Assembly (NCBI GenBank): GCA_004558305.1
Contig: SFDG01000019.1
Coordinates: forward strand, 1-46,807
Origin: Phocaeicola plebeius
Lineage (GTDB): Bacteria; Bacteroidota; Bacteroidia; Bacteroidales; Bacteroidaceae
Direction of reading: 5' to 3'
DNA: 46,807 nt
Below, one piece after another: positions 26,210-34,015 of this stretch; position 1 is the stretch's first letter; every line of letters begins with the position of its first letter. The translations under genes were made by a program, and so were the position numbers. The notes under the pieces are model-generated. The model did not search any database. It was not told the origin of the DNA and worked only from the letters and a program-made list of their open reading frames with translations.

Positions 26210-27601
26210 ATGGAACAAGTTTTCAGCTACATCATCGGCTTAGGTGCAGCAGTGATGATGCCTATTATTTTCACGATTCTCGGAGTCTGCATCGGCATTC
26301 AATTCGGTAAGGCGCTCAAGAGCGGATTGCTAGTCGGCGTAGGGTTTGTGGGCTTGTCGGTCGTGACGGCCTTGTTGACCAGCAGCCTTGGACCGGCATT
26401 GAGTAAGGTGGTCGAAATCTATGGCCTGCAACTGAAAGTTTTCGATATGGGCTGGCCTGCCGCTGCCGCTGTTGCTTACAACACTTCGGTCGGTGCGTTC
26501 ATCATACCGGTATGTCTGGGGGTGAACCTGCTGATGTTGCTGACGAAAACCACCCGAACCGTCAACATTGATTTATGGAACTATTGGCATTTCGCCTTTA
26601 TCGGGGCCGTGGTCTATTTTGCTTCCGGCAACATCTGGTGGGGATTCTTCGCTGCCATTATCTGCTATATCATTACCTTGATTATGGCCGACCTTACCGC
26701 CAAGCATTTCCAAGGGTATTACGATAAGATGGAAGGCATTTCCATTCCTCAGCCTTTCTGCCAGGGATTCGTTCCGTTTGCATGGCTGATCAATAAAGGA
26801 CTGGATTTTATCCCCGGCTTTGACAAGCTGAACATCGATGCGGAAGGCATGAAGAAGAAATTCGGTATTATGGGCGAGCCCCTGTTCCTCGGTATTCTGG
26901 TCGGTTGTGGCATCGGTGCCCTGGCTTGCAAGAACGGGGCAGAGGTGGTCGAGAAGATTCCGAATATTCTGGGTCTGGGCATCAAGATGGGAGCGGTCAT
27001 GGAGCTGATTCCGCGTATCACTGCCCTCTTCATCGAAGGCTTGCGTCCTATTTCCGATGCTACCCGTGAGCTGATTGCCAAGAAGTTCAAGGGAAATGTC
27101 AGTCTGCATATCGGTATGAGTCCGGCCTTGGTCATCGGCCATCCCACCACCTTGGTGGTGTCGCTGTTGCTGATTCCTGTCACTTTGTTGCTGGCAGTGG
27201 CCCTGCCGGGTAACGAGTTCTTGCCGCTGGCTTCGTTGGCCGGTATGTTCTATCTGTTCCCGATGGTGCTCCCGATTACCAAGGGTAATGTGCTGAAAAC
27301 CTTCATTGTCGGGCTGGTAGTCATTGTCATCGGCCTGCTCTTTGTGACCGACCTGGCTCCTTATTTTACGCAGGCGGCCCACGATGCCTACGAGGTGACC
27401 GTAGCGAAAGGCAGTCCCGACGGTGCCTTGAAGATTCCCGACGGTTTTGAAGGCGGTGCACTCGACTTCGCATCCAGTCCTTTTGCCTGGGTCATTTTCC
27501 ATCTGGTACATAACCTGAAGTGGATCGGTTCGGCCGTACTGGTGGTTTGTACGCTGGGACTGGCCGTGTACAATCGCCGCCGTATTCTCATGGGAAAGTA
27601 A
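26210..27601 (+). CDS. Orphan galactitol-type PTS EIIC (GatC-like) membrane transporter
   Basis: A 463-residue polytopic inner-membrane protein with about ten or more hydrophobic segments. It resembles E. coli GatC throughout, as far as I recall that sequence: VGFVGLSVVTALL, VFDMGWPAAA, VNIDLWNYWHFAFIGA, GISIPQ, KKFGIMGEP, LVIGHPTTLVVS, LPGNEFLPLASLA. In the PTS it would need EIIA, EIIB, HPr and EI. None is present in this window, and Bacteroidetes generally lack a complete PTS. It therefore probably works as a facilitator or symporter. It is 40 bases upstream of kduI and divergent from the pectin operon, which points to a uronate or ketouronate substrate. That assignment is inference. Confidence 0.9.
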   Translation: MEQVFSYIIGLGAAVMMPIIFTILGVCIGIQFGKALKSGLLVGVGFVGLSVVTALLTSSLGPALSKVVEIYGLQLKVFDMGWPAAAAVAYNTSVGAFIIPVCLGVNLLMLLTKTTRTVNIDLWNYWHFAFIGAVVYFASGNIWWGFFAAIICYIITLIMADLTAKHFQGYYDKMEGISIPQPFCQGFVPFAWLINKGLDFIPGFDKLNIDAEGMKKKFGIMGEPLFLGILVGCGIGALACKNGAEVVEKIPNILGLGIKMGAVMELIPRITALFIEGLRPISDATRELIAKKFKGNVSLHIGMSPALVIGHPTTLVVSLLLIPVTLLLAVALPGNEFLPLASLAGMFYLFPMVLPITKGNVLKTFIVGLVVIVIGLLFVTDLAPYFTQAAHDAYEVTVAKGSPDGALKIPDGFEGGALDFASSPFAWVIFHLVHNLKWIGSAVLVVCTLGLAVYNRRRILMGK

Positions 27602-27641
27602 GTCGTTATAGTAAAGCAGTAATTAAATCAATTAAAATTCG

Positions 27642-28568
27642 ATGATAATGAAGAAGATTTTTGCAACATTTGTAGCGGGAATCCTGGCTCTTTCCGCCAG
27701 TGCCCAAGTGAATTACCGTATGCTCACTGCGTGCCATCCTGATGATGTCCGTCATTACGACACAGAACGCCTCCGCAGCAGCTTTATGATGGAAAAAGTC
27801 ATGGTGAAGGATGAAATCAACATCACGTACACCATGTACGACCGTTTCATCTTCGGTGGTGCAGTGCCTGTTGCCAAAGAACTGAAGCTGGAAACCATTG
27901 ACCCCCTGAAAGCTCCTTATTTCCTGTTCAACCGCGAACTGGGTGTCATCAATGTAGGCGGTGCGGGCATCGTGACCGTCGATGGCAAGGACTACGAGCT
28001 GAACTTCCGGGAAGCCCTGTATGTGGGCCGTGGCAACAAGGATGTGACATTCAAGAGCAAGGATGCACAGAATCCTGCCAAGTTCTATATCAATTCTGCC
28101 ATTGCACACAAGGAATACAAGACCCAGCTGATTACCATTGACGGCCGCAAAGGTTCTATCAAGGCCAAGTCCATTGCCGCCGGCAAACTGGAAGAGAGCA
28201 ACGACCGTGTCATCAACCAACTGATTGTGAACAATGTGCTCGAAGAAGGTCCTTGCCAGCTGCAGATGGGTCTGACGGAACTCAAACCGGGAAGTGTCTG
28301 GAATACGATGCCGGCACATACACACAGCCGCCGTATGGAAGCCTATTTCTATTTCAATGTTCCTGAAGGCAACATGATCTGCCACCTCATGGGCGAACCC
28401 CAGCAGGAACGCCTGGTATGGCTGGCCAACGAACAGGCCATCGTTTCGCCCGAATGGTCCATCCATGCAGCAGCCGGAACGAGCAACTATATGTTTATTT
28501 GGGGAATGGCCGGAGAAAACCTGGACTATAACGATAAGGACAATATTCCTTACACGGAAATGAGATAA
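27642..28568 (+). CDS. kduI: 5-keto-4-deoxyuronate isomerase with signal peptide (periplasmic KduI)
   Basis: Interconverts 5-keto-4-deoxyuronate (from unsaturated galacturonate) and 2,5-diketo-3-deoxygluconate. The zinc ligands His226, His228, Glu233 and His275 (PAHTHSRRMEAYFYF; EWSIHAAAG) align with His196, His198, Glu203 and His245 of E. coli KduI, all shifted by exactly 30. The shift comes from an N-terminal MKKIFATFVAGILALSASAQ, a clear signal peptide. Normal KduI is cytoplasmic and has about 278 residues; this one has 308. The reaction would thus take place in the periplasm. The ATG at 27648 is an alternative start. The gene follows the EIIC gene by 40 bases; a hairpin follows the stop. 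Confidence 0.95.
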   Translation: MIMKKIFATFVAGILALSASAQVNYRMLTACHPDDVRHYDTERLRSSFMMEKVMVKDEINITYTMYDRFIFGGAVPVAKELKLETIDPLKAPYFLFNRELGVINVGGAGIVTVDGKDYELNFREALYVGRGNKDVTFKSKDAQNPAKFYINSAIAHKEYKTQLITIDGRKGSIKAKSIAAGKLEESNDRVINQLIVNNVLEEGPCQLQMGLTELKPGSVWNTMPAHTHSRRMEAYFYFNVPEGNMICHLMGEPQQERLVWLANEQAIVSPEWSIHAAAGTSNYMFIWGMAGENLDYNDKDNIPYTEMR

Positions 28569-28573
28569 ACCAT

Positions 28574-28599
28574 CGCTCCCGGATTTCGCCGGAAACGGG
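28574..28599 (+). repeat. Hairpin after kduI
   Basis: CTCCCG (28574-28579) pairs with CGGGAG (28594-28599), with an inner TTTC/GAAA stem. There is no T-tract, so it could be a processing site or weak terminator rather than an intrinsic terminator. The rest of the 200-base gap before the MFS gene shows no TAnnTTTG promoter. Confidence 0.45.
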
Positions 28600-28769
28600 A
28601 GAAGGTTGTGACTTATTGGAAACAGAGATGCCGAGATACAGGGCTATCCGCTCATAACCAGTCTGATAAGCAGGCTGAGAATATCGTATAGCCGTGTTTC
28701 TTCGGTGCTCTGTGTGCCTGTCTGTCACGTGCTTTTAATGAACGAGATAACTCTTTAAACTTACCTACC

Positions 28770-30233
28770 ATGAATACATTCAACAATCCGTCTGGAAAAA
28801 TGACTAATTTCAGATGGCTTATTTGCGGGATGCTTTTCTTTGCAACCGCTGTCAACTACCTCGACCGTCAGGTGCTGTCGTTAACTTGGAAAGACTTCAT
28901 TGCTCCCGAGTTCCACTGGACAGATGCGCATTACGGTTACATTACCGCCATTTTTTCCATTGTGTATGCGTTGGCCAATCTCTTTGCCGGCCGTTTTATC
29001 GACTGGATGGGAAGCAAGAAAGGCTACATCTGGGCCATCGGCGTCTGGTCGCTGGGTGCCTGCCTCCATGCCTTGTGCGGCTGGGCGACCGAACACACGG
29101 TGGGCCTGGACGATGTGGCCAACATGATTCAGGCCACCGGTGATGTGGCAGCAACCATTGCCATCACCAGTGTCTATTACTTCATTGCTGCCCGTATCGT
29201 ACTGGGTGCCGGTGAGGCCGGTAACTTCCCGGCTGCCATCAAGGTGACCGCCGAGTATTTCCCGAAGCGCGACCGTGCTTTTGCGACTTCCATTTTCAAT
29301 GCCGGCTCCACTATCGGTGCCTTGATTGCTCCTATCTGCATCCCGACGCTGGCCAAGTATTTCAAGAATATCGGTGTCGGCAACGGATGGGAAATGGCGT
29401 TCATTGTCATCGGTGCGTTGGGCTTTATCTGGATGGGCCTTTGGCTGTTCATCTACAAGAAACCGGAGGAAAACAAGCGGGTCAATGCAGCTGAACTGGC
29501 TTATATCCATCAGGACGATGCCGCAGCTTTGAATGAAAAGGCAGAAACCGTCCAGCCCGAAAAGAAACTGTCCATCCTGCAGTGCCTTTCCTACCGCCAG
29601 GCATGGGCCGTCATCATGGGCAAGTTCCTGACCGACGGCGTGTGGTGGTTCTTCCTGTTCTGGACGCCTGCGTACATTTCCGATGTATATGGCTTTGCCT
29701 CCGATACAGGTACGGCCCAGCTGCTCATTTTCGTGTTGTATGCCATTACGATGCTGTCCATTTATGGCGGCAAGCTGCCGACCATCATCATCAACAAGAC
29801 GGGCAAGGACCCCTATGCTTCCCGCATGAAGGCGATGTTCATCTTCTCCCTCTTCCCCTTGCTGGCCTTGTTCGCCCAGCCCTTGGGACACTATTCGTAC
29901 TGGTTCCCCATTATCATCATCGGTATTGCCGGAGCCGCTCACCAGTCTTGGTCGGCCAATATCTATACGGTCGGCAGTGACATGTTCCCCAAGAGTGCTG
30001 TCGCCACCATCATCGGTATCGGCGGTATGGCCGGCGGTATCGGTTCGTTCCTCATCAACATGGGTTCGGGCCTGCTGTTCGACTACGCCGACAAGAGCCA
30101 GATGGCCTTTATGAGCTTCCAGGGCAAGGAAGCCGGGTACTTCATTATCTTCTGCATCTGCGCCGTGGCTTATCTGCTGGCTTGGTGCGTCATGAAGGCA
30201 TTGGTGCCCAAGTACAAGCTGATTGAGGTGTAA
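28770..30233 (+). CDS. exuT: MFS hexuronate transporter, ExuT-like
   Basis: A 487-residue major facilitator with twelve hydrophobic segments. It carries family marks of the anion:cation symporter (ExuT/GudP) group: TAVNYLDRQVLSLTWKDF after the first helix, GRFIDWMGSKKG, GAGEAGNFPAAIKVTAEYFP, FATSIFNAGSTIGAL, and a LTDGVWWFFLFWTPAY segment. ExuT carries galacturonate and glucuronate into the cytoplasm. Here it closes the EIIC-kduI-MFS cluster opposite the pectin operon, so galacturonate or its unsaturated/keto derivatives are the likely cargo. The loop region has an inserted charged stretch (EKAETVQPEKK). The start may instead be the ATG at 28800. Confidence 0.9.
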   Translation: MNTFNNPSGKMTNFRWLICGMLFFATAVNYLDRQVLSLTWKDFIAPEFHWTDAHYGYITAIFSIVYALANLFAGRFIDWMGSKKGYIWAIGVWSLGACLHALCGWATEHTVGLDDVANMIQATGDVAATIAITSVYYFIAARIVLGAGEAGNFPAAIKVTAEYFPKRDRAFATSIFNAGSTIGALIAPICIPTLAKYFKNIGVGNGWEMAFIVIGALGFIWMGLWLFIYKKPEENKRVNAAELAYIHQDDAAALNEKAETVQPEKKLSILQCLSYRQAWAVIMGKFLTDGVWWFFLFWTPAYISDVYGFASDTGTAQLLIFVLYAITMLSIYGGKLPTIIINKTGKDPYASRMKAMFIFSLFPLLALFAQPLGHYSYWFPIIIIGIAGAAHQSWSANIYTVGSDMFPKSAVATIIGIGGMAGGIGSFLINMGSGLLFDYADKSQMAFMSFQGKEAGYFIIFCICAVAYLLAWCVMKALVPKYKLIEV

Positions 30234-30252
30234 GGCCTGTCACGATAGCCTG

Positions 30253-30361
30253 TTGTCACACTTGCTCCACGGCCTTTGTCACACTTGTTCCACGCTCTTT
30301 GTCACAACTGCTCCAAGACGATGGAACGACTGTGACAAAGGCCGTGGAACAAGTGTGACAA
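30253..30361. repeat. Tandem array, period 23 bp, folded into a 30-bp inverted repeat (array A2)
   Basis: Direct copies of TGTCACACTTGYTCCACG begin at 30254, 30277 and 30300, exactly 23 bases apart. Two more copies, also 23 apart, lie inverted in the right half. As a result 30253-30282 and 30332-30361 pair at 29 of 30 positions. The array fills the gap between the MFS stop and the ZIP promoter and ends 17 bases before the -33 element. Confidence 0.85.
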
Positions 30362-30378
30362 CTTATTGTGTAAGACAG

Positions 30379-30409
30379 TTGGAAGGAAGCGGAAAAACAG
30401 CTACCTTTG
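30379..30409 (+). promoter_or_regulatory. Promoter of the ZIP transporter gene
   Basis: TTG at 30379-30381, 20 bases, TACCTTTG at 30402-30409. Full consensus match. It places the translation start after about 30415. Confidence 0.78.
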
Positions 30410-30461
30410 TCGGACGAAACTGATGGGAATACCACAATTGATTGGAAAACTGAAAGACAAT

Positions 30462-31226
30462 ATGGAACTGACCGATTCTTCTCTTTGGGTGGTTGCTGCC
30501 GGATTGGGCGGCTCCTCCCTGATAGGCTCTCTGTTGGGGCTGTTCATCAAACAGATTCCCCACCGATGGAACGATATATTCTTGGGCTTTTGTGCCGGCA
30601 TGATGCTGGCCGCCTCACTGATGTGCCTGCTGGTCCCTGCTATCGAGATGGTACCGGTCAGTGGCTGTTGGCAAGTGGTGCTGGGAGTCGCCGCGGGGGT
30701 GGCACTGATTGCCCTGCTGGATGCCTTTACGCCCCATCTCCACCACCTGACCGGCATCGATTCTGAGCATCACCGGGGCAATGCGTCGGTCGATCGCATT
30801 TTGCTGTTCGTGCTGGCAATTGCCATTCACAAACTGCCCGAAGGACTGGCGACAGGCATCGTGTTCGATGCGGAAAACCTGCAGAACAGCTATACCGTGG
30901 CGGTGACCATCGCCTTGCAGAACATCCCCGAAGGAATGGTGGTCGTCACCCCGCTGATGATGATTGGCGTGAAGGTGGGACGTGTCATCGCCGTTTCCCT
31001 GTCCATTGCCCTGCTCGAAGTGGTGGGCGTGGTGGCCGGTTGCTGGTTGGGCGATTTGTCTTCTCTGTTCCTGCCCGCCCTGACGGCCTTGGCAGGCGGT
31101 GCGATGCTCTATGTCATCAGCGACGAAATGATTCCGGAGACCCATGCCCATGGCTTTGAAAAACCTGCCACCTGCGCCCTTGTGGCCGGGGTGCTGACCA
31201 TGCTTTTTGTGGAGAAAATGATGTAA
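30462..31226 (+). CDS. ZIP-family divalent metal (zinc) transporter
   Basis: A 254-residue inner-membrane metal importer with eight hydrophobic segments. The paired ZIP metal-site helices are visible as HKLPEGLATG and QNIPEGMVVVTPL, with a histidine-rich loop before them (HLHHLTG, SEHHRGN). The start MELTDSSLW at 30462 suits the promoter at 30379-30409. The in-frame ATG at 30423 would leave a leader of only a few bases. The substrate in the family is usually Zn(II), sometimes Fe or Mn; nothing here decides between them. Confidence 0.9.
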   Translation: MELTDSSLWVVAAGLGGSSLIGSLLGLFIKQIPHRWNDIFLGFCAGMMLAASLMCLLVPAIEMVPVSGCWQVVLGVAAGVALIALLDAFTPHLHHLTGIDSEHHRGNASVDRILLFVLAIAIHKLPEGLATGIVFDAENLQNSYTVAVTIALQNIPEGMVVVTPLMMIGVKVGRVIAVSLSIALLEVVGVVAGCWLGDLSSLFLPALTALAGGAMLYVISDEMIPETHAHGFEKPATCALVAGVLTMLFVEKMM

Positions 31227-31274
31227 TAACAGAATTTTCACGTTTTTAATAAGGAATATTTGGCGGGAAATGCG

Positions 31275-31282
31275 TACCTTTG
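31275..31282 (+). promoter_or_regulatory. Putative -7 box upstream of purH
   Basis: TACCTTTG matches TAnnTTTG 28 bases before the purH ATG. The nearest TTG (31260-31262) is too close to act as a -33 box. Confidence 0.55.
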
Positions 31283-31309
31283 TGCCCAAATATTAAAAAA
31301 CGAATATAG

Positions 31310-31912
31310 ATGTCAGAGTTGAAGCAAATTAAAACCGCATTGATTTCCGTCTACCACAAGGACGGATTGAACGAAATTCTTCGCGAGTTGAATGACAACG
31401 GCGTTGAATTCTTGTCTACCGGTGGCACCCGTCATTTCATTGAAGAAGAAGGGTATGCTTGCCAGGCAGTAGAAGATGTCACGACTTATCCTTCCATCCT
31501 GGGCGGACGAGTGAAGACGCTTCACCCTAAGATTTTCGGAGGTATCTTGTGCCGTCGCGAACTGGAAGGCGATATGGCTCAGATTGCCCAATATGATATC
31601 AAGCCCATTGATTTGGTGATTGTAGATTTGTATCCCTTTGAAGAGACCGTTGCGTCGGGAGCTTCGGAACAAGACATTATTGAAAAGATTGACATAGGTG
31701 GCATTTCTCTGATCCGTGCCGCTGCCAAGAATTTCAAGGACGTGGTGATTATTTCCGGCCGCGACCAGTATGCCGCTTTCTGTGAAGTGTTGAAGAACGG
31801 CAAGGCCGAAACTACCCTGGCCCAGCGCCGTCAGTGGGCGTGCGAGGCGTTCAACCGTACGAACCATTATGATACGGCCATCTGGAAGTATTTCGACGAA
31901 ACGGCTGAATAA
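31310..31912 (+). CDS. purH: IMP cyclohydrolase domain of PurH without the AICAR transformylase domain
   Basis: A 200-residue protein covering the N-terminal (MGS-like) half of PurH, which closes the ring of FAICAR to IMP. Family motifs are clear: FLSTGGTRHFIE, TTYPSILGGRVKTLHPKIFGGIL, VDLYPFEETV, and KIDIGGISLIRAAAKN. Full bifunctional PurH has about 510 residues. Here the frame stops (KYFDETAE) where the transformylase domain should begin, and mreB starts 30 bases later. There is no leftover of the missing 300 residues. Either this lineage has a split purH with the formyltransferase elsewhere, or a clean deletion has occurred. Stand-alone cyclohydrolases do exist, so the protein may be functional. 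Confidence 0.92.
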   Translation: MSELKQIKTALISVYHKDGLNEILRELNDNGVEFLSTGGTRHFIEEEGYACQAVEDVTTYPSILGGRVKTLHPKIFGGILCRRELEGDMAQIAQYDIKPIDLVIVDLYPFEETVASGASEQDIIEKIDIGGISLIRAAAKNFKDVVIISGRDQYAAFCEVLKNGKAETTLAQRRQWACEAFNRTNHYDTAIWKYFDETAE

Positions 31913-31942
31913 TCATCTTCACCACTTTTAAACAGAAACTAA

Positions 31943-32965
31943 ATGGGAATTTTTTCTTTTACTCAAGAAATAGCAATGGACCTCGGTACGGCCAATACGA
32001 TTATCATGAACAATGATAAGATCGTAGTGGACGAGCCTTCGGTGGTGGCTCTTGACCGGAGAACGGACAAGATGATTGCCGTGGGTGAACGGGCCAAGCT
32101 CATGTACGAGAAGGAGAATCCGAACATCCGTACGGTGCGTCCGCTGCGGGACGGGGTGATTGCCGACTTCAATGCCTGCGAGCAGATGATGCGCGGGCTC
32201 ATCAAGAAAGTCAGCACGGGCCGCCGTCTGTTCACCCCTTCGTTGCGCATGGTCATTGGCGTGCCTTCCGGTTCTACTGAAGTCGAGCTGCGTGCCGTGC
32301 GTGACAGTGCGGAACATGCCGGCGGACGCGATGTGTATCTGCTGTTCGAGCCGATGGCCGCTGCACTGGGTATCGGGCTGGATGTAGAAGCTCCTGAAGG
32401 CAACATGATTGTTGACATCGGTGGCGGTTCGACCGAGATTGCCGTGATTTCGTTGGGCGGTATCGTGTCGAACAACTCCATCCGTATTGCCGGCGATGAC
32501 CTCACCGCCGACATTCAGGAATATATGAGCCGCCAGCACAATGTGAAGGTGAGCGAGCGCATGGCAGAACGAATCAAGATTCACGTGGGGGCTGCACTGA
32601 CCGATTTGGGCGACGATGCTCCCGAAGACTACATCGTACGTGGTCCGAACCGTATCACGGCATTGCCCATGGAAGTGCCTGTCTGCTATCAGGAGATTGC
32701 ACACTGCCTGGAAAAGAGCATTGCCAAGATCGAGACGGCTGTGTTGAACGCACTGGAGAATACGCCGCCCGAACTTTATGCGGATATCGTCAGCAACGGT
32801 ATCTACCTGGCCGGTGGCGGTGCCTTGTTGAGAGGGCTTGACAAGCGTCTGACCGACAAGATCAACATCCCCTTCCATGTTGCAGAAGACCCGTTGCTGA
32901 GTGTAGCGAAAGGTACAGGCATTGCATTGAAGAATGTGGATCGTTTCACGTTCCTGATGCGATAA
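31943..32965 (+). CDS. mreB: Rod-shape determining actin homologue MreB
   Basis: A 340-residue cytoskeletal ATPase that positions the elongation machinery under the inner membrane. It carries the actin-fold phosphate loops and MreB marks: AMDLGTANTIIM, RPLRDGVIADFNACEQM, GVPSGSTEVE, DIGGGSTEIAVISLGGIV, and LAGGGALLRGLD. The length is normal for the family. It is the first gene of mreB-mreC-mreD-mrdA-rodA and lies 30 bases after the shortened purH, possibly in the same transcript. A repeat-rich gap separates it from mreC. Confidence 0.98.
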   Translation: MGIFSFTQEIAMDLGTANTIIMNNDKIVVDEPSVVALDRRTDKMIAVGERAKLMYEKENPNIRTVRPLRDGVIADFNACEQMMRGLIKKVSTGRRLFTPSLRMVIGVPSGSTEVELRAVRDSAEHAGGRDVYLLFEPMAAALGIGLDVEAPEGNMIVDIGGGSTEIAVISLGGIVSNNSIRIAGDDLTADIQEYMSRQHNVKVSERMAERIKIHVGAALTDLGDDAPEDYIVRGPNRITALPMEVPVCYQEIAHCLEKSIAKIETAVLNALENTPPELYADIVSNGIYLAGGGALLRGLDKRLTDKINIPFHVAEDPLLSVAKGTGIALKNVDRFTFLMR

Positions 32966-32973
32966 CACGTATT

Positions 32974-33119
32974 GAATGAAGAATGAAAAATAAATAATGA
33001 GAAATGAAGAATGAAGAATGAAGAATGGTTCCATCCGGACGGCAGTTCTTCATTCTTCGTTCTTCGTTCTTCATTCTTCATTAATGAGTTCTTCATTCAT
33101 TCTCGTTCTTCATTAATAT
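32974..33119. repeat. Seven-base repeat forming a long inverted repeat between mreB and mreC
   Basis: GAAGAAT-type heptamers (about 32974-33027) are followed by the inverse TTCTTCA/TTCTTCG heptamers (33046-33119). The arms AATGAAGAATGAAGAATGAA and their complement can form a long hairpin, with the loop near 33028-33045. Similar AATGAAGAATGA runs are common in Bacteroidales intergenic DNA, as I recall. Confidence 0.8.
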
Positions 33120-33123
33120 AGTC

Positions 33124-33987
33124 ATGCGCAATCTTATCAACTTTCTGATCAAGTACAATTACTGCCTGTTGTTCCTGTTGCTGGAGATTGTCAGTTTTAC
33201 GTTGCTGTTCCGCTTCAACAGCTATCAGGGAAGTGTATTCTTTACATCGGCCAACTATGTGTCGGGTGTGATTTACGAGTGCGGCACCACCGTGACCGGG
33301 TATTTCGGATTGCGTTCCATCAACAAGGCACTGGTACAGCGCAACGTGGCGCTGGAACTGGAAGTGGATCGATTGATCAAGGAAAAGAACCGTGCCTCCA
33401 TCGATACTTCCCTGGTCGAGAATTCCTCTTTCTTTTCGGTGCCCATCCTGAGCGGCTATCGGATTTATCCCGCCGAAGTCATCAACAACAGTATCGTGCG
33501 GACCGACAATTACATCACCCTCGACCGAGGTACCGACGACGGCATCCTTCCCGAAATGGGCGTGGTGTCAGGTAGCGGTATTGTCGGCATTGTCTATAAG
33601 GCCTCCGCCCATTATTCCGTGGTCTTGTCCGTACTGAACTCCCGGAGCAACATCAGCTGTAAGATCAAGCGGACCGACTACTTCGGTTCCCTTCGGTGGG
33701 AAGGAGGGTCTTCCCAGTACGCCTATCTGAAGGATATGCCCCGCCATTCGGAATTTTCGCTGGGCGATACGGTCGTGACCAGTGGCCATAGTGCCGTGTT
33801 CCCCGAAGGCATTCCCATCGGCGTGGTCGATGACATGTCCGACAGCAACGACGGTTTGTCCTACAAACTGAAAGTGAAACTCTTCACCGATTTCGCCCGG
33901 TTGGGAGAGGTGCGGGTCATTGCTTCCGACGGTCTTGAAGAACGGATTCGCTTGGAGAACAGTGTACTTCCTCAGAAGAATCATTAA
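33124..33987 (+). CDS. mreC: Rod-shape determining protein MreC
   Basis: A 287-residue bitopic inner-membrane protein that links MreB to the periplasmic PBP2-RodA complex. There is a short cytoplasmic start, one transmembrane helix (CLLFLLLEIVSFTLLFRF), and a coiled coil around residues 60-95 (ALVQRNVALELEVDRLIKEK). Two beta-barrel lobes follow, with the conserved LDRGTDDGILPEMGVVSGSG and a second GDTVVTSGHSAVFPEGIPIG. The length is normal. It lies between the repeat-rich gap and mreD. Confidence 0.96.
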   Translation: MRNLINFLIKYNYCLLFLLLEIVSFTLLFRFNSYQGSVFFTSANYVSGVIYECGTTVTGYFGLRSINKALVQRNVALELEVDRLIKEKNRASIDTSLVENSSFFSVPILSGYRIYPAEVINNSIVRTDNYITLDRGTDDGILPEMGVVSGSGIVGIVYKASAHYSVVLSVLNSRSNISCKIKRTDYFGSLRWEGGSSQYAYLKDMPRHSEFSLGDTVVTSGHSAVFPEGIPIGVVDDMSDSNDGLSYKLKVKLFTDFARLGEVRVIASDGLEERIRLENSVLPQKNH

Positions 33988-34015
33988 TCATACAAAAAAA
34001 AAACGGTTTTCAATC

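Noticed and set aside
28627..28760. A possible further 22-bp array between kduI and the MFS gene
   Set aside because: Splitting into 22-base units gave only about 10 of 22 matches for the best pair, and no register elsewhere.
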